Shown in pieces: positions 7,125 to 16,504 of a stretch of 33,298 nt of DNA (positions are counted from its first letter, which is position 1; each line of letters begins with the position of its first letter). The notes beneath the pieces were generated by a model that was not told where the DNA came from, did no database searches, and worked only from the letters and a program-made list of their open reading frames with translations. Both the position numbers and the translations under genes were made by a program. This stretch comes from an uncultured Spartobacteria bacterium (GTDB lineage: Bacteria; Verrucomicrobiota; Verrucomicrobiia; Chthoniobacterales; Chthoniobacteraceae), in contig CAIYUV010000059.1 of NCBI GenBank assembly GCA_903929475.1, positions 1 through 33,298 of the forward strand, read 5' to 3'.

Positions 7125-8153
7125 ATGGCAGCAAATCCAAAATCCAAAAAAGCCTACGCCTCCGCTGGCGTGGATGTGGACCTCGGCAACCGCGTCAAGA
7201 GCGGCATTCAGGCGCTCGTAAAAGGAACGCACGGCCCCGAAGTGCTCGGCAAAATCGGCGGCTTCGGCGGACTTTTTCGCCCGAACTTTCGCGGCATGAA
7301 AGACCCCGTGCTCGTCTCCAGCGTGGACGGAGTCGGCACAAAGCTGAAACTCGCATTCATGACCGGTCGCCACGACACCGTCGGCCAGTGCCTCGTCAAC
7401 CACTGCATCAACGACATCGCCGTCATCGGAGCAAAGCCGCTCTTCTTTCTCGACTACATCGGTGCGGAAAAACTTGAACCCAAAGTTTTCCAACAGCTCC
7501 TCAAAGGATTCTCCAAAGCCTGCAAAGCCGCGAAGTGCGCCATCATCGGCGGCGAAACAGCGCAGATGCCCGGCATGTATCAGCCCGGCGAGTATGACCT
7601 CGTCGGCACCATCGTCGGCGTCGTGGATCGCCCGCGCATGATTGACGGCTCGGGCATCCGCCCCGGCGACATCATCCTCGGCCTCGCATCGAACGGTCTC
7701 CACACCAACGGCTACACACTCGCCCGCAAAGTCCTCTTCGAGCAGATGGGCCTCAAACTTTCCGCCAAACTCGAAGGCGTCACAGGCACACTCGGCGACG
7801 AGTTGCTGCGCGTTCACAAAAACTACCAACCCTTACTCTCCACGCTGCCCGCTGGCGTCGTGAAAGGTCTCGCACACATCACCGGCGGCGGCCTCGTGGA
7901 TAACTTCCCGCGCGTGCTCCCGAAAAACTGCGACGCCATCGTGGACACCGCGAGCTGGAAAATCCCCGCCATCTACAAACACATCGAACGCGGCGGCGGC
8001 GTAGATCACGCCGAGATGTTCCAGGTTTTCAACATGGGCATCGGCATGACCATCGTAGTCGCCCCTCGCGACGCCAAGGCCGTGCAGGCCAAACTCAAAG
8101 CCCGCGTGATCGGAAAAATCGAAAAAGGCACCGGCATCGTGCGTTTAAAATAA
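7125..8153 (+). CDS. purM: Phosphoribosylformylglycinamidine cyclo-ligase (AIR synthetase)
   Basis: A 342-residue cytoplasmic enzyme that closes FGAM to aminoimidazole ribotide with ATP, the fifth step of purine synthesis. The usual motifs appear in order: AYASAGVDVDLGN at the start, FGGLF, SSVDGVGTKLKLA (65-76), VNHCINDIAVIGAKPLFFLDY (from 91), GGETAQMPGMY, the second-domain GLASNGLHTNGYTLARK, and ITGGGLVDNFPRVLP. Length is normal for the family. It begins 18 bp after purF in the same direction, without a visible Shine-Dalgarno sequence, and is almost certainly in the same operon. The next gene, a cytochrome, starts 57 bp later and has no purine-related role, so the operon may end here. Confidence 0.97.
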   Translation: MAANPKSKKAYASAGVDVDLGNRVKSGIQALVKGTHGPEVLGKIGGFGGLFRPNFRGMKDPVLVSSVDGVGTKLKLAFMTGRHDTVGQCLVNHCINDIAVIGAKPLFFLDYIGAEKLEPKVFQQLLKGFSKACKAAKCAIIGGETAQMPGMYQPGEYDLVGTIVGVVDRPRMIDGSGIRPGDIILGLASNGLHTNGYTLARKVLFEQMGLKLSAKLEGVTGTLGDELLRVHKNYQPLLSTLPAGVVKGLAHITGGGLVDNFPRVLPKNCDAIVDTASWKIPAIYKHIERGGGVDHAEMFQVFNMGIGMTIVVAPRDAKAVQAKLKARVIGKIEKGTGIVRLK

Positions 8154-8210
8154 CGGCTGAAATTCTTCTCCCCGAACAGCGCGGATATGCGGTAGAAGCA
8201 CGCGTTGCCT

Positions 8211-11200
8211 ATGCCAAAGATTCTCCGCCAGCGTGCGTATTCGTGGTTAATGTGGATCGCGCTCTATCTCGCGTTTGCGTATCCACTCGCGTGGTTGCTT
8301 GGCGAACCAACTCCTGTTCCTCCAGCGAAAACCGAGGCTTTGCCAGCGGTGCCGGACTCGGGAACCGGCCCGGAGATTTCCGTGCCGCCGATGGTGCCCG
8401 GAAATGTGATGCGTCCGCCGCGCAATCGAATTGACCAGAGCGATGCGGAAGTCGCGCGGAAGTCCGCTGGCTGCATTGAGTGCCACAAGACGACGGACGC
8501 ACACTCGATGCACGCTTCGCCAAACGTCGTGCTCGGCTGCACGGATTGCCACACGGGAAATCCCAAGCGCGGACTGAAAATCGAGGAGGCGCATCCAAAA
8601 CCGTTGAATCCCGAATACTGGCCCAGTTCCGCAAACCCGCCGAACTCCACCGTGCTGCTCAATCACGAGTCGCCGGAGTGGATTCAATTTGTGAACCCAG
8701 GCGATCTGCGCGTGGCGGAAAAAAGCTGCGGACTATGCCACGGCGACATTACGAAACGCGTCGGCCACTCGATGATGAATCACGGCGCGATGCTGTGGAA
8801 TGCGGCGGGCTACAACAACGGCGCGATTCCTTTAAAAAATCCGTTCGTCGGTCAGGCATACGGCGCGGACGGCATCCCGCTGAAACTCGAAGCGCCCTTT
8901 GCACCGACTGCGGAGGAGACGCGCAAGTATGGCTGGCTCGCCGCGATTTATCCCCTGCCGCGCTTCAATCTTTCGCAGCCGGGAAATCTTTTCCGCATCT
9001 TTGAAAAAGGCACCGAGCCGCCGCTCACGCTCGGCACACCCACGCTCGACGAACCTCCGGGCAAGCCGGGCCGTCGCCTCAGCGAACGCGGACTCGGCAC
9101 GCTGAACCGCACTGACCCCGTCGTGCTCGGTGCACAAAAAACACGTCTTCACGATCCGATGCTCGGTTTCTTCGGCAGCAACGATCGCCCCGGCGACTAC
9201 CGCAGCAGCGGCTGCTCCGCGTGCCACGTCGTCTATGCCAACGACCGCTCGCCCACGAACTCCGGCTGGTGGAGCAAATACGGACACCAAGGTCTTTCCT
9301 TTTCCAAAGACCCAACAATCCCGAAGGACGAACGCGGACACCCAATCAAACACGTATTCTCCCGCTCCATCCCGAGCGCGATGTGCATGAACTGCCATAT
9401 GCATCAGGGGAATCTTTTCGTGAATCCCTACCTCGGCTTCGTGTGGTGGGATCAGGAAACCGATGGCGAACACATGTGGCCGAAGGAACAGCACGATCCC
9501 ACGGATGAAGAAATGGTTCAGTCGGCACGTCACAAGCCCGAGGCGGCGGCGGTGCGCGGACTGTGGGGTAAATTGGATTTTCTCGAAAAAGTGAGCGAGT
9601 TGAACCCGAAGCTGAAGCACACGCAATTCGCCGATTATCACGGACACGGCTGGGTGTTCCGCGCGATTTTCAAGCGAGATAAAAAGGGCAACATGCTCGA
9701 CATCGAAGGAAATAAGCTGCCCGAGGGCGACTTCAAACACGGCGTGCACTTGAACGACGTGCATTTGAAAAAAGGGATGCAATGCGTGGATTGCCACTTC
9801 GACGTGGATGTTCACGGCAACGGCCTGCTCTACGGCGAGCCCCGCAATATCACGACGATCATGTGCATAGACTGCCACGGCACGATCAACACACGCCCGA
9901 CGCTCAAGACGACCGGCGCAGGCGGAACTTGGGACGGAAAATCACGCAAGACGGAACCTGTGGATTTGTCGAAATCGGTCACGTCGTGGAAGCCGCGCTT
10001 CCAGTGGGAGGGCCTCGACACGCCGCAACCGCGTCTTTTCCAAAACTCATCCATGTCGCCCGACGTGCGATGGGAAATCCCGCAGACGAAAGACGTGATC
10101 GATCCCACGCATCCGCGCTACAACGCGAAGGCCGCCTACGCAAAAACGATGCACCGTGATGGAGAAACTTGGGGCACCGTGCCGGAGACGAAGGACTGCC
10201 CGGAAAAACTCGCGCACTCGAACGAGAAATTCGACTGCCAGATTTGCCACACGAGCTGGGCGACCTCGTGCTTCGGCTGCCACCTGCCGATGAAGGCGAA
10301 CCAGCGCGTGCCGCAGAATAAATTCGAGGGCGTGCTGGATCGCAATTTCACCACCTACAACCCGCAGGTCGTGCGCGACGACGTGTTCCAGCTCGGCTTG
10401 GATTCGACTGTGAAAAATCACCGCCTTGCCGTGCTGCGTTCGTCGTCCGCTGTCGTCGTCAGCTCGCAAAACGCGAACCGCGAGTGGGTGTATTCACAGC
10501 AGCAGACTGTCAGCGCCGAAGGCTACGCGGGGCAGGCTTACAACCCGCACTTCGCACACACCACAAGCGGCGTCGGCACCACAAAGAACTGCACCGAATG
10601 CCACCTCAGCAAAACAAACGACAACAACGCTTGGATCGCCTCCCTGCTCGGCTTCGGCACAGGCAGCGTGAATTTCTTTGGCCGCTATGCATGGATCGGA
10701 GCTGAGGGCAGCGTCCACGCGGCTGTGTGGACGGAAGACGAGGAGCCGCAATCGCCCATCGGCTCTTCATTCCAAAAACTCGCCTACCCACGCAATTTCG
10801 CGAATCACGAAAAGGCCGGACGCGAACTCAAGACCGGCTACGAGCATCACTCCGGCGAAGTCCACGACCTCACGCTGCGTCAGGAATATCTCTACGCCGC
10901 GTGCGGCAAGGAGGGCTTGCAGGTGTATGACGTGGCGAACATTGACAACAAAGGCTTCAGCGAACGCTTCCTCACCTCGCCTGTCTCGCCGCTCGGTCAG
11001 AATACCCACATCGCGCTCGCAGACTGCACGAGCGTCGCGCTGCCGAGCACGCTGCTCAACGATCCCAAGCGCGTGCATCTACCGGAGAACGACGAGCAAC
11101 CCATCCACGCCGTCTATGGCTACATCTTCGCCACGGATCGAAAAGAGGGCCTCGTCATCGTGGATGTCACGTGCCTCTTCGATGGAGATCCCGACAACAA

Positions 11201-12182
11201 CTTCCTGAAAAAGGACGCCGTCTTTAATCCCGACGGCAAACTCACCGGCGCGGAATACGCCGTGTGTGCAGGTTCACGGGTCTATGTCTGCACGCCGCGC
11301 GGCCTCGCCGTTGTGGATGTTCACGACCCGCTGAAACCACGCCTCGCCGGCGAATACACCGGCGACTTCCTGCGCGAGCCGCGCTCCGTCGCCATCCAGT
11401 TCCGCTACGCATTCGTCACCGATGCAGACGGTCTGAAAGTCCTCGACATCTCGGAGCCGACAAAACCCCGCCCCGTTCGCGGCGCGACCGTGAAACTCCG
11501 CCACGCTACCAAGCTCTACGTGGCCCGCACCTACGCCTACATCGCCAACGGTGCCGACGGCCTCGCCATCGTGGACGTGGAAAATCCCGAGCGCCCGAAA
11601 CTCGACCAACACTTCACCGCCAACGGCGCGCTCAACGACGTGCGTGCCGTGCAAATCGGCAGCGTCGCCGCCAGCATGTATGCGCTCGTCGCCGATGGGA
11701 AAAACGGCCTGCGCGTGTTGCAGATGATCTCCCCAGACACCGTGCCCACCGCCTACGGTTTCACCCCGCGCCCGGCCCCGCGCCTCATCGCCACCTATCG
11801 CACCAAAGACCCCGCGCTCTCGGTCAGCCGCGGCTTGGATCGCGACCGCGTCGTGGACGAAACCGGCGGACAAACCGTCGTCTTTGGCCGACGCGGCAGC
11901 CGCCCCTTCCACGTGGATGAAATGCAAAAGTTTCTCCGCCACAAAGAAGGCGACATCTTCAAAGTCGAAGACGTCCGCTCCCGCCTCACCGAGGAAGAAC
12001 GCACCGTCGGCCCCGTGAAAGTGAAAGTCCCCGTCATCAAATTGGAAACCCTCAGCGGAAAGGAAATCCCCCGCCCCCAACCCGCACCCAAGCCCGAGCC
12101 GGTAAAAACTCCGCCGCAGCCAGCGCCAGCCGCCACGCCCGTAGAGCCAGCAACACCAACGACCGGTTCGCCGCTGAAATAA
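8211..12182 (+). CDS. Decaheme cytochrome c fused to LVIVD-repeat propeller
   Basis: A 1,323-residue membrane-anchored or exported protein. Residues 10-30 are one hydrophobic segment (WLMWIALYLAFAYPLAWLL), acting as anchor or signal. Ten CXXCH haem-binding motifs have their first Cys at about residues 88, 110, 173, 335, 392, 525, 552, 676, 687 and 794. From about 885 to 1175 there are six LVIVD-type beta-propeller repeats (EGLQVYDVANI, EGLVIVDVTCL, RGLAVVDVHDP, DGLKVLDISEP, DGLAIVDVENP, NGLRVLQMISP). The C-terminus is a Pro/Ala-rich tail. It should carry electrons in the periplasm or at the cell surface; no redox partner gene adjoins it. ATG 8211 is preferred over an in-frame TTG six bases earlier. 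LVIVD function is not established. Confidence 0.9.
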   Translation: MPKILRQRAYSWLMWIALYLAFAYPLAWLLGEPTPVPPAKTEALPAVPDSGTGPEISVPPMVPGNVMRPPRNRIDQSDAEVARKSAGCIECHKTTDAHSMHASPNVVLGCTDCHTGNPKRGLKIEEAHPKPLNPEYWPSSANPPNSTVLLNHESPEWIQFVNPGDLRVAEKSCGLCHGDITKRVGHSMMNHGAMLWNAAGYNNGAIPLKNPFVGQAYGADGIPLKLEAPFAPTAEETRKYGWLAAIYPLPRFNLSQPGNLFRIFEKGTEPPLTLGTPTLDEPPGKPGRRLSERGLGTLNRTDPVVLGAQKTRLHDPMLGFFGSNDRPGDYRSSGCSACHVVYANDRSPTNSGWWSKYGHQGLSFSKDPTIPKDERGHPIKHVFSRSIPSAMCMNCHMHQGNLFVNPYLGFVWWDQETDGEHMWPKEQHDPTDEEMVQSARHKPEAAAVRGLWGKLDFLEKVSELNPKLKHTQFADYHGHGWVFRAIFKRDKKGNMLDIEGNKLPEGDFKHGVHLNDVHLKKGMQCVDCHFDVDVHGNGLLYGEPRNITTIMCIDCHGTINTRPTLKTTGAGGTWDGKSRKTEPVDLSKSVTSWKPRFQWEGLDTPQPRLFQNSSMSPDVRWEIPQTKDVIDPTHPRYNAKAAYAKTMHRDGETWGTVPETKDCPEKLAHSNEKFDCQICHTSWATSCFGCHLPMKANQRVPQNKFEGVLDRNFTTYNPQVVRDDVFQLGLDSTVKNHRLAVLRSSSAVVVSSQNANREWVYSQQQTVSAEGYAGQAYNPHFAHTTSGVGTTKNCTECHLSKTNDNNAWIASLLGFGTGSVNFFGRYAWIGAEGSVHAAVWTEDEEPQSPIGSSFQKLAYPRNFANHEKAGRELKTGYEHHSGEVHDLTLRQEYLYAACGKEGLQVYDVANIDNKGFSERFLTSPVSPLGQNTHIALADCTSVALPSTLLNDPKRVHLPENDEQPIHAVYGYIFATDRKEGLVIVDVTCLFDGDPDNNFLKKDAVFNPDGKLTGAEYAVCAGSRVYVCTPRGLAVVDVHDPLKPRLAGEYTGDFLREPRSVAIQFRYAFVTDADGLKVLDISEPTKPRPVRGATVKLRHATKLYVARTYAYIANGADGLAIVDVENPERPKLDQHFTANGALNDVRAVQIGSVAASMYALVADGKNGLRVLQMISPDTVPTAYGFTPRPAPRLIATYRTKDPALSVSRGLDRDRVVDETGGQTVVFGRRGSRPFHVDEMQKFLRHKEGDIFKVEDVRSRLTEEERTVGPVKVKVPVIKLETLSGKEIPRPQPAPKPEPVKTPPQPAPAATPVEPATPTTGSPLK

Positions 12183-12215
12183 TCCGCCCGCTGATCCCAA
12201 AGCGGAACCAAACGC

Positions 12216-13019
12216 ATGAAAACCTTCGCCGCCCTTTTTCTCGCCCTCGTGCTGTCGCTGCGCGCTGAAGAGCGCCACTTCATCGAGTTTGAGGGCACCG
12301 CTTCGCCAGACGGGCGCTACGCGGTGGCGTGGAGTTTTCCCGCCAATAAAAAGGTGGACTGGCTGAAACTCACGAGAGGAGAATCTCACTGGGAAATGAC
12401 AGAAGAGCAGCAGAAGTATTTCTACGCTCTGCTCGGCGATACTTTGCGCAAAGTGGAAAACTACATCATCGACACAAAGACAGAGCAACCAGTGCTCACG
12501 TTGCCCAATTTTGACCATTGGGCTTTTCGTGACACCGAGCTACCGCGTTCTGACATCCATGCCGCATGGACGCCTAAGGGGGATATGGTTGTCGTCACAC
12601 AGAAGAATTCGCACTGGGGGCTGGCTGCTGTCACTATTGTAAGGCTACCGAAGGAAGCGAAGCCGACCGGGCAGGATATCCTCAAAAACTTGGAACGACT
12701 GATTGAGCAAGCCGTCTCCAAAAAATTCTCCAAGGACCGCGTTTTTCAGCAGGATCGTGAAAAACTCGTTTTTAGTTTTTCTGAATTCCAATTCCTCGAC
12801 GCCAGCCGACTTGGATTGCATATGGAGGTATACGCACACAAAGATGCTGACGATGGTTTCGAATACGAGGCAGACGCCGTGTTCAGCCTGCGCACCACAA
12901 AAACGAAAAATGGCACATCGCTTACATGTGAGCTTGTCTCCCTCTCTTCCAAACAGCCCGCGTCAGCAAATACCAAAACGGAGCCGCTCAAACCTGCAAT
13001 AAAAGCACCCGCACGCTGA
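12216..13019 (+). CDS. Uncharacterised secreted protein
   Basis: A 267-residue protein with a short signal peptide (MKTFAALFLALVLSLRA, cut before EERHF). The mature part begins with a beta-strand pattern resembling a WD/TolB-like blade (EGTASPDGRYAVAWSFP), then IDTKTEQPVLTLPNFDHW, and AAWTPKGDMVVVTQKNSHWG, where the 'SPDGRYAVAWS' and 'AWTPKGDMVVV' phrases look like two blades. A helix around LKNLERLIEQAVSKKF follows, and the tail is Lys/Pro-rich. I recognise no defined family. It starts 34 bp after the cytochrome gene in the same direction, so co-transcription is likely and a role in the same envelope compartment is possible. AT content rises in its second half compared with its neighbours. 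Confidence 0.75.
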   Translation: MKTFAALFLALVLSLRAEERHFIEFEGTASPDGRYAVAWSFPANKKVDWLKLTRGESHWEMTEEQQKYFYALLGDTLRKVENYIIDTKTEQPVLTLPNFDHWAFRDTELPRSDIHAAWTPKGDMVVVTQKNSHWGLAAVTIVRLPKEAKPTGQDILKNLERLIEQAVSKKFSKDRVFQQDREKLVFSFSEFQFLDASRLGLHMEVYAHKDADDGFEYEADAVFSLRTTKTKNGTSLTCELVSLSSKQPASANTKTEPLKPAIKAPAR

Positions 13020-13087
13020 AAATATACCCATCCCTGAAACGCCAGCTTGTTATTGGAACGCAGCGAATTTCGAGTGGCAGCGGTGCC

Positions 13088-15568
13088 TCAGTTGAATTTT
13101 AGAGGCTCGGGTGTATCCAGTTTGGTTTCAGCGTTTGGCGATGGAGGGACAAGGATGGGTTTGGGTGCGGGAGCGTTGGGGTTCACGGGTTGCGGAGGTT
13201 CGGGAAGTGGCACGGTGTCGGTGCTGATGAGCGGGGCCTGGGCGTTGCCGACTCCGGCGATTTGTTTCATTTTCTCGACAGCGAGTTCGGAACCGTAAGG
13301 GTCAGTTCCGAGGACAGCTTTTTCTTTCAAGACGATTGCGACAACGGTCTGCGGTTCGCGGCGGATGGCGCGTTTGGCGTTGGGGTCTCCACCGGCGACG
13401 ACATTCTCAGCGATGACTCCGCTGTGGACGGGGCACGGGTCTTTGGGGGCTTGTTCCTCGGTGGCGATTTCCTGGTAGGTGGTGCGGACTCCGTTTTCGA
13501 GGCACTTGTCGGTCGCGAGGCCGCCGCTGTTGCGACAGATTTCGACGCGGATGATTCCCTTCGGCATGGTGAATTCATGCGGCTTGTAGTCGGCGAAGCT
13601 CGCTTTCATCAGCTCGGCCCACATGGGGAGTGTGATATCTTTGCTGAATGCGCCGCGGTAGATGCTGCGCTTGGGTCTGCCGCGCTGCTGATCAAAGCCC
13701 ATCCACACGCTGCACGTGATTTCGCTGCTGTAGCCGACGAACCAGAGGTCGGTAAAATTGTAGGCGGTGCCGGTTTTTCCACCGAGCGGGATTTTGCGAA
13801 GGCCAAGCTCGGTGGTGGCGCGCTCGGCGGTGCCGTCGGGTTCGAGGACTTGGGCGAGGCAGTCGTGGACTTCGTAGGCGGTGGTGGGCTTGATGACGGC
13901 GACGATGTCGGGCTTTTCCTCGAAGATGATGTGGCCGAGTTTGTCTTCGATGCGGGAGATGATGAAGGGTTTCGCGGGGCGCGAGCCGCCATTCGGGAAC
14001 ATCGTGTAGGCGAGCGTGAGTTCCATCGGGGAGACTTCGCTGCCACCCAGGTAGGTTTTTGGATAAGCGGCGAGTTGAGAGGTGATGCCGGCGTCTTCGA
14101 CGAGGCTGAGCACGTCCTCGATGCCGGTCATCATGCCGAGGCGTGCGGTGGCGGCGTTCTTGGATTTCACGAGGGCGGTGCGCGCGGAGATGGTGCCCTC
14201 GAAGTGGTTGTCCGCTCGCTCGGGGCCCCATTCGCCGAGGATGCCAGTCATGCCGCCGATCATCACTTTCGTGTTGTCCATCACCGCGTCCTGCACGGCG
14301 GTGCCGGGGAAGAATCCCTTTTCAAAAGCCGCTGCGTAGACGAGCGGCTTGAACGCGGTGCCCGGCAGCACCTGCACTTGCGTGGCGCGGTTCAGTTCGC
14401 TGTGTGCGAAGTCGCGTCCGCCGACGAGCGCGAGGATCGCGCCGCTGTGATTGTCGAGCATCACAGCGGTGCCTTGGAGATACTCCGGTTGCATCCGTTT
14501 TCCATCGGGGCCGGTCGGCTGCTTGTTCGCGGCTTTGTAAATCGCGTCGTATTTTGCGTAGGTCTGGTGGTCGTAGCCTTCGTGGCGCTCGACGGTCGCG
14601 AGTTGCGAGCGGATGGTCTCCTCGGCTTTCTTCTGCAGCGCCGCATCCACGGTCGTATAAATGCGCAGCCCCTCGCCGAGCGCGGTGTCCTTGCCGAATT
14701 TCCGCAGCACCTGCTGGTAGACCATGTCGGCAGCATAGTTTTCCTGGTGAAGTGGACGTTTGTTTTTCAACACCGGCTCCTCTTTGAAAGCTGCGTCGTA
14801 TTCCTCACGGGTGATTCTTTGCTGCATGAGCATGTTGTTGAGCACCACGTTCCGCTCGGTGATGCACGCCTGATAGCTGCCCCACGGCGAAAGCTTGTCC
14901 GGGCTGCGCAAGAGCCCCGCGAGGATCGCCGACTCGCAAATCGTCATGTCCTTCGCGCGCTTGCCGAAGTAGCCCTTCGCCGCCGCCTCCGCGCCGTAGA
15001 AACCGTTCCCGAAATAAACGCGGTTCATATACAGTTCGAGAATCTTGGTTTTGCTGAACTGCTTCTCAATCTCCAGCGCGACGAACATCTCGCGCAATTT
15101 GCGATCCCGCGTCTTGTCGTTCGGCGGAAGCTGCTCCGGGAAAGTATTGCGCGCGAGTTGCTGCGTGAGCGTGCTTGCTCCCTGCTTCGTGTAGCCCGCG
15201 CGCCAGTTTTCATACACGGCGCGCACCACACCTTTGTAGTCCACACCCTTGTGTTCGTAAAAACGCGCGTCCTCACGCGCGATGACGGCGTCGATCAGAT
15301 TTTTTGGCAGATCATCAAAGCGCACCTGATCGCGATTCTGCGTGAACATGCGCCCGATGATTGTCCCCTTTCGATCAAAGATAAGGCTCGCCGACTCCAT
15401 CGCCTCCATCCGCGAGTAATCAAACAGCTTCGCCTTCGCCTCATACTCCGCCTTCACCTTGAAATAAACGACCGCCCCCGCGATGCCGACCAACAGCAAC
15501 GTGAAGAACGGAATGGTGAACCACCAACGGCGATACCAGCGTTTTTTAGGTTTGGGCAAATCCCACAT
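13088..15568 (-). CDS. Class A penicillin-binding protein (PBP1A-like), with Thr at the nucleophile site
   Basis: An 826-residue inner-membrane protein that polymerises and would cross-link peptidoglycan. A basic N-terminus (KPKKRWYRRWW) precedes one membrane segment (about 17-36). The GT51 glycosyltransferase domain shows EDARFYEHKGVD (99-110, catalytic Glu99) and GASTLTQQLARN (130-141). The transpeptidase domain has SKN at 469-471 and KTGT at 598-601, but the S-x-x-K position reads Thr404-Ala-Phe-Lys407 (codon ACC), not Ser. The C-terminal tail is Pro-rich. The start at 15568 (MWDLPKPKK) is chosen because the upstream open extension of 35 residues has no hydrophobic or conserved feature. 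A degenerate copy of the 5' end lies at 16505-16690. Confidence 0.95.
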   Translation of the reverse strand: MWDLPKPKKRWYRRWWFTIPFFTLLLVGIAGAVVYFKVKAEYEAKAKLFDYSRMEAMESASLIFDRKGTIIGRMFTQNRDQVRFDDLPKNLIDAVIAREDARFYEHKGVDYKGVVRAVYENWRAGYTKQGASTLTQQLARNTFPEQLPPNDKTRDRKLREMFVALEIEKQFSKTKILELYMNRVYFGNGFYGAEAAAKGYFGKRAKDMTICESAILAGLLRSPDKLSPWGSYQACITERNVVLNNMLMQQRITREEYDAAFKEEPVLKNKRPLHQENYAADMVYQQVLRKFGKDTALGEGLRIYTTVDAALQKKAEETIRSQLATVERHEGYDHQTYAKYDAIYKAANKQPTGPDGKRMQPEYLQGTAVMLDNHSGAILALVGGRDFAHSELNRATQVQVLPGTAFKPLVYAAAFEKGFFPGTAVQDAVMDNTKVMIGGMTGILGEWGPERADNHFEGTISARTALVKSKNAATARLGMMTGIEDVLSLVEDAGITSQLAAYPKTYLGGSEVSPMELTLAYTMFPNGGSRPAKPFIISRIEDKLGHIIFEEKPDIVAVIKPTTAYEVHDCLAQVLEPDGTAERATTELGLRKIPLGGKTGTAYNFTDLWFVGYSSEITCSVWMGFDQQRGRPKRSIYRGAFSKDITLPMWAELMKASFADYKPHEFTMPKGIIRVEICRNSGGLATDKCLENGVRTTYQEIATEEQAPKDPCPVHSGVIAENVVAGGDPNAKRAIRREPQTVVAIVLKEKAVLGTDPYGSELAVEKMKQIAGVGNAQAPLISTDTVPLPEPPQPVNPNAPAPKPILVPPSPNAETKLDTPEPLKFN

Positions 15569-15865
15569 GAAGCGCCGTAGAATGTCCAAACCCCACGCAG
15601 AAGCAAGCCCGGTCAAGCCGCGTAGAAACGCAAAGCTTTTGGCTCGCACGGGCGGGCAGGAAATGAACGTCACAATGACTGTCGCTCACGACAAAGCCTC
15701 GCGGCACTTGCCTGCTTCCGTGAACGCCGTGCGAGACCCTTCCAGTGAATCCTGATTATCCTGTTTCGAAAGAGCGGCTGGATATTTGAGATTGGATGGA
15801 AAACGGGAATCCGTATCGCCGCATCCATGGCGAGCAGTGCGGCGTGTGAGTGAAGCCGTGAATCA

Positions 15866-16327
15866 AGCAGGATGAAACCCGTGAGCAAAGGGATTGATAC
15901 CGTGAGGAAAGGTATCCATCCCGGCAGAAAAGGGATGAAGCCCTGCGCAAAAGGTATCAATCCCCTGCGGAAAGGTATCCATCCCATTTGAAAAGGTATC
16001 CATCCCGCGCGGAAAGGTATCCATACCGCCGCAAAAGGTATGGCTACCATTTGGAAAGGGATGCATCCCCCGCGAAAAGGGATGAATCCCCGAGGAAAAG
16101 GGATGCATCCCGGAAGCGGTGGGATAAATCCCAAATGAAAAGGGATGAATCCCGGAGGAAAAGGGATGCATCCCGCCGCAAAAGGTATCCATCCCGCGAG
16201 AAAAGGTATCCATACCGCCGCAAATGGTATCGCTACCTTTTGAAATGGGATGAATCCCTTTTCAAATGGGATAGCCCCCTCCGGCAAAGGGAACGCCCCT
16301 CCAACAGAGAAGAACGCCCCTTTTCCA
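15866..16327. repeat. 21-bp tandem array 2, about 22 hairpin-like units
   Basis: Units of exactly 21 bp run from 15866 (first and last units degenerate; clear units start at 15887). The consensus is AAAGG(G/T)AT-NN-AT(C/A)CC followed by six variable bases. The conserved part is a dyad: some units are perfect palindromes (GGGATGCATCCC at units starting 16055, 16097, 16160), others have GGTAT-CC-ATACC (16013, 16202), so both arms change together in several units. Units at 15992-16054 recur at 16181-16243 with 57 of 63 matches, a nine-unit higher-order step. Open frames on both strands give false heptapeptide proteins. From 15622 to 15865 nothing recognisable was seen. Confidence 0.92.
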
Positions 16328-16504
16328 GAAAACAGCATTGCCCGCTGCCGCCGCAGCGTCCCTTCGGGCTGCCTGCGGCAGGCTGTCTCGCTCCGCTCGG
16401 CTCCCAAACCCGCGTCCGCCCCCAATCCGCAATCCCAAATCTTCCGCCCGCCCTCCCCGCTCCCTTCGTGTCCTTCGCGACTTTGTGGTTCAACGCCGCG
16501 TCCT
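16328..16504. other. Non-coding stretch between array 2 and the PBP fragment
   Basis: No gene is supported. It contains a perfect short dyad, GCCTGC-G-GCAGGC, at 16371-16383. It also holds two low-complexity phrases: AATCCGCAATCCCAAATC near 16424, and a stretch near 16465-16498 reading like 'cttcgtgtccttcgcgac' followed by 'tttgtggttcaacgcc'. I recall phrases of both types recurring in intergenic DNA of planctomycetes and verrucomicrobia; that is memory, not a search. The open frames crossing it are extensions of the array frames. Confidence 0.45.

Noticed and set aside
11274-12518. Leftward 414-residue open frame over the cytochrome gene end
   Set aside because: Antisense shadow of the LVIVD part; no domain and Asp/His-rich composition typical of reversed coding DNA.
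13190-15580. A 796-residue rightward open frame
   Set aside because: It is antisense to the PBP1A gene, whose catalytic motifs are clear; high G+C third positions create long shadow frames.
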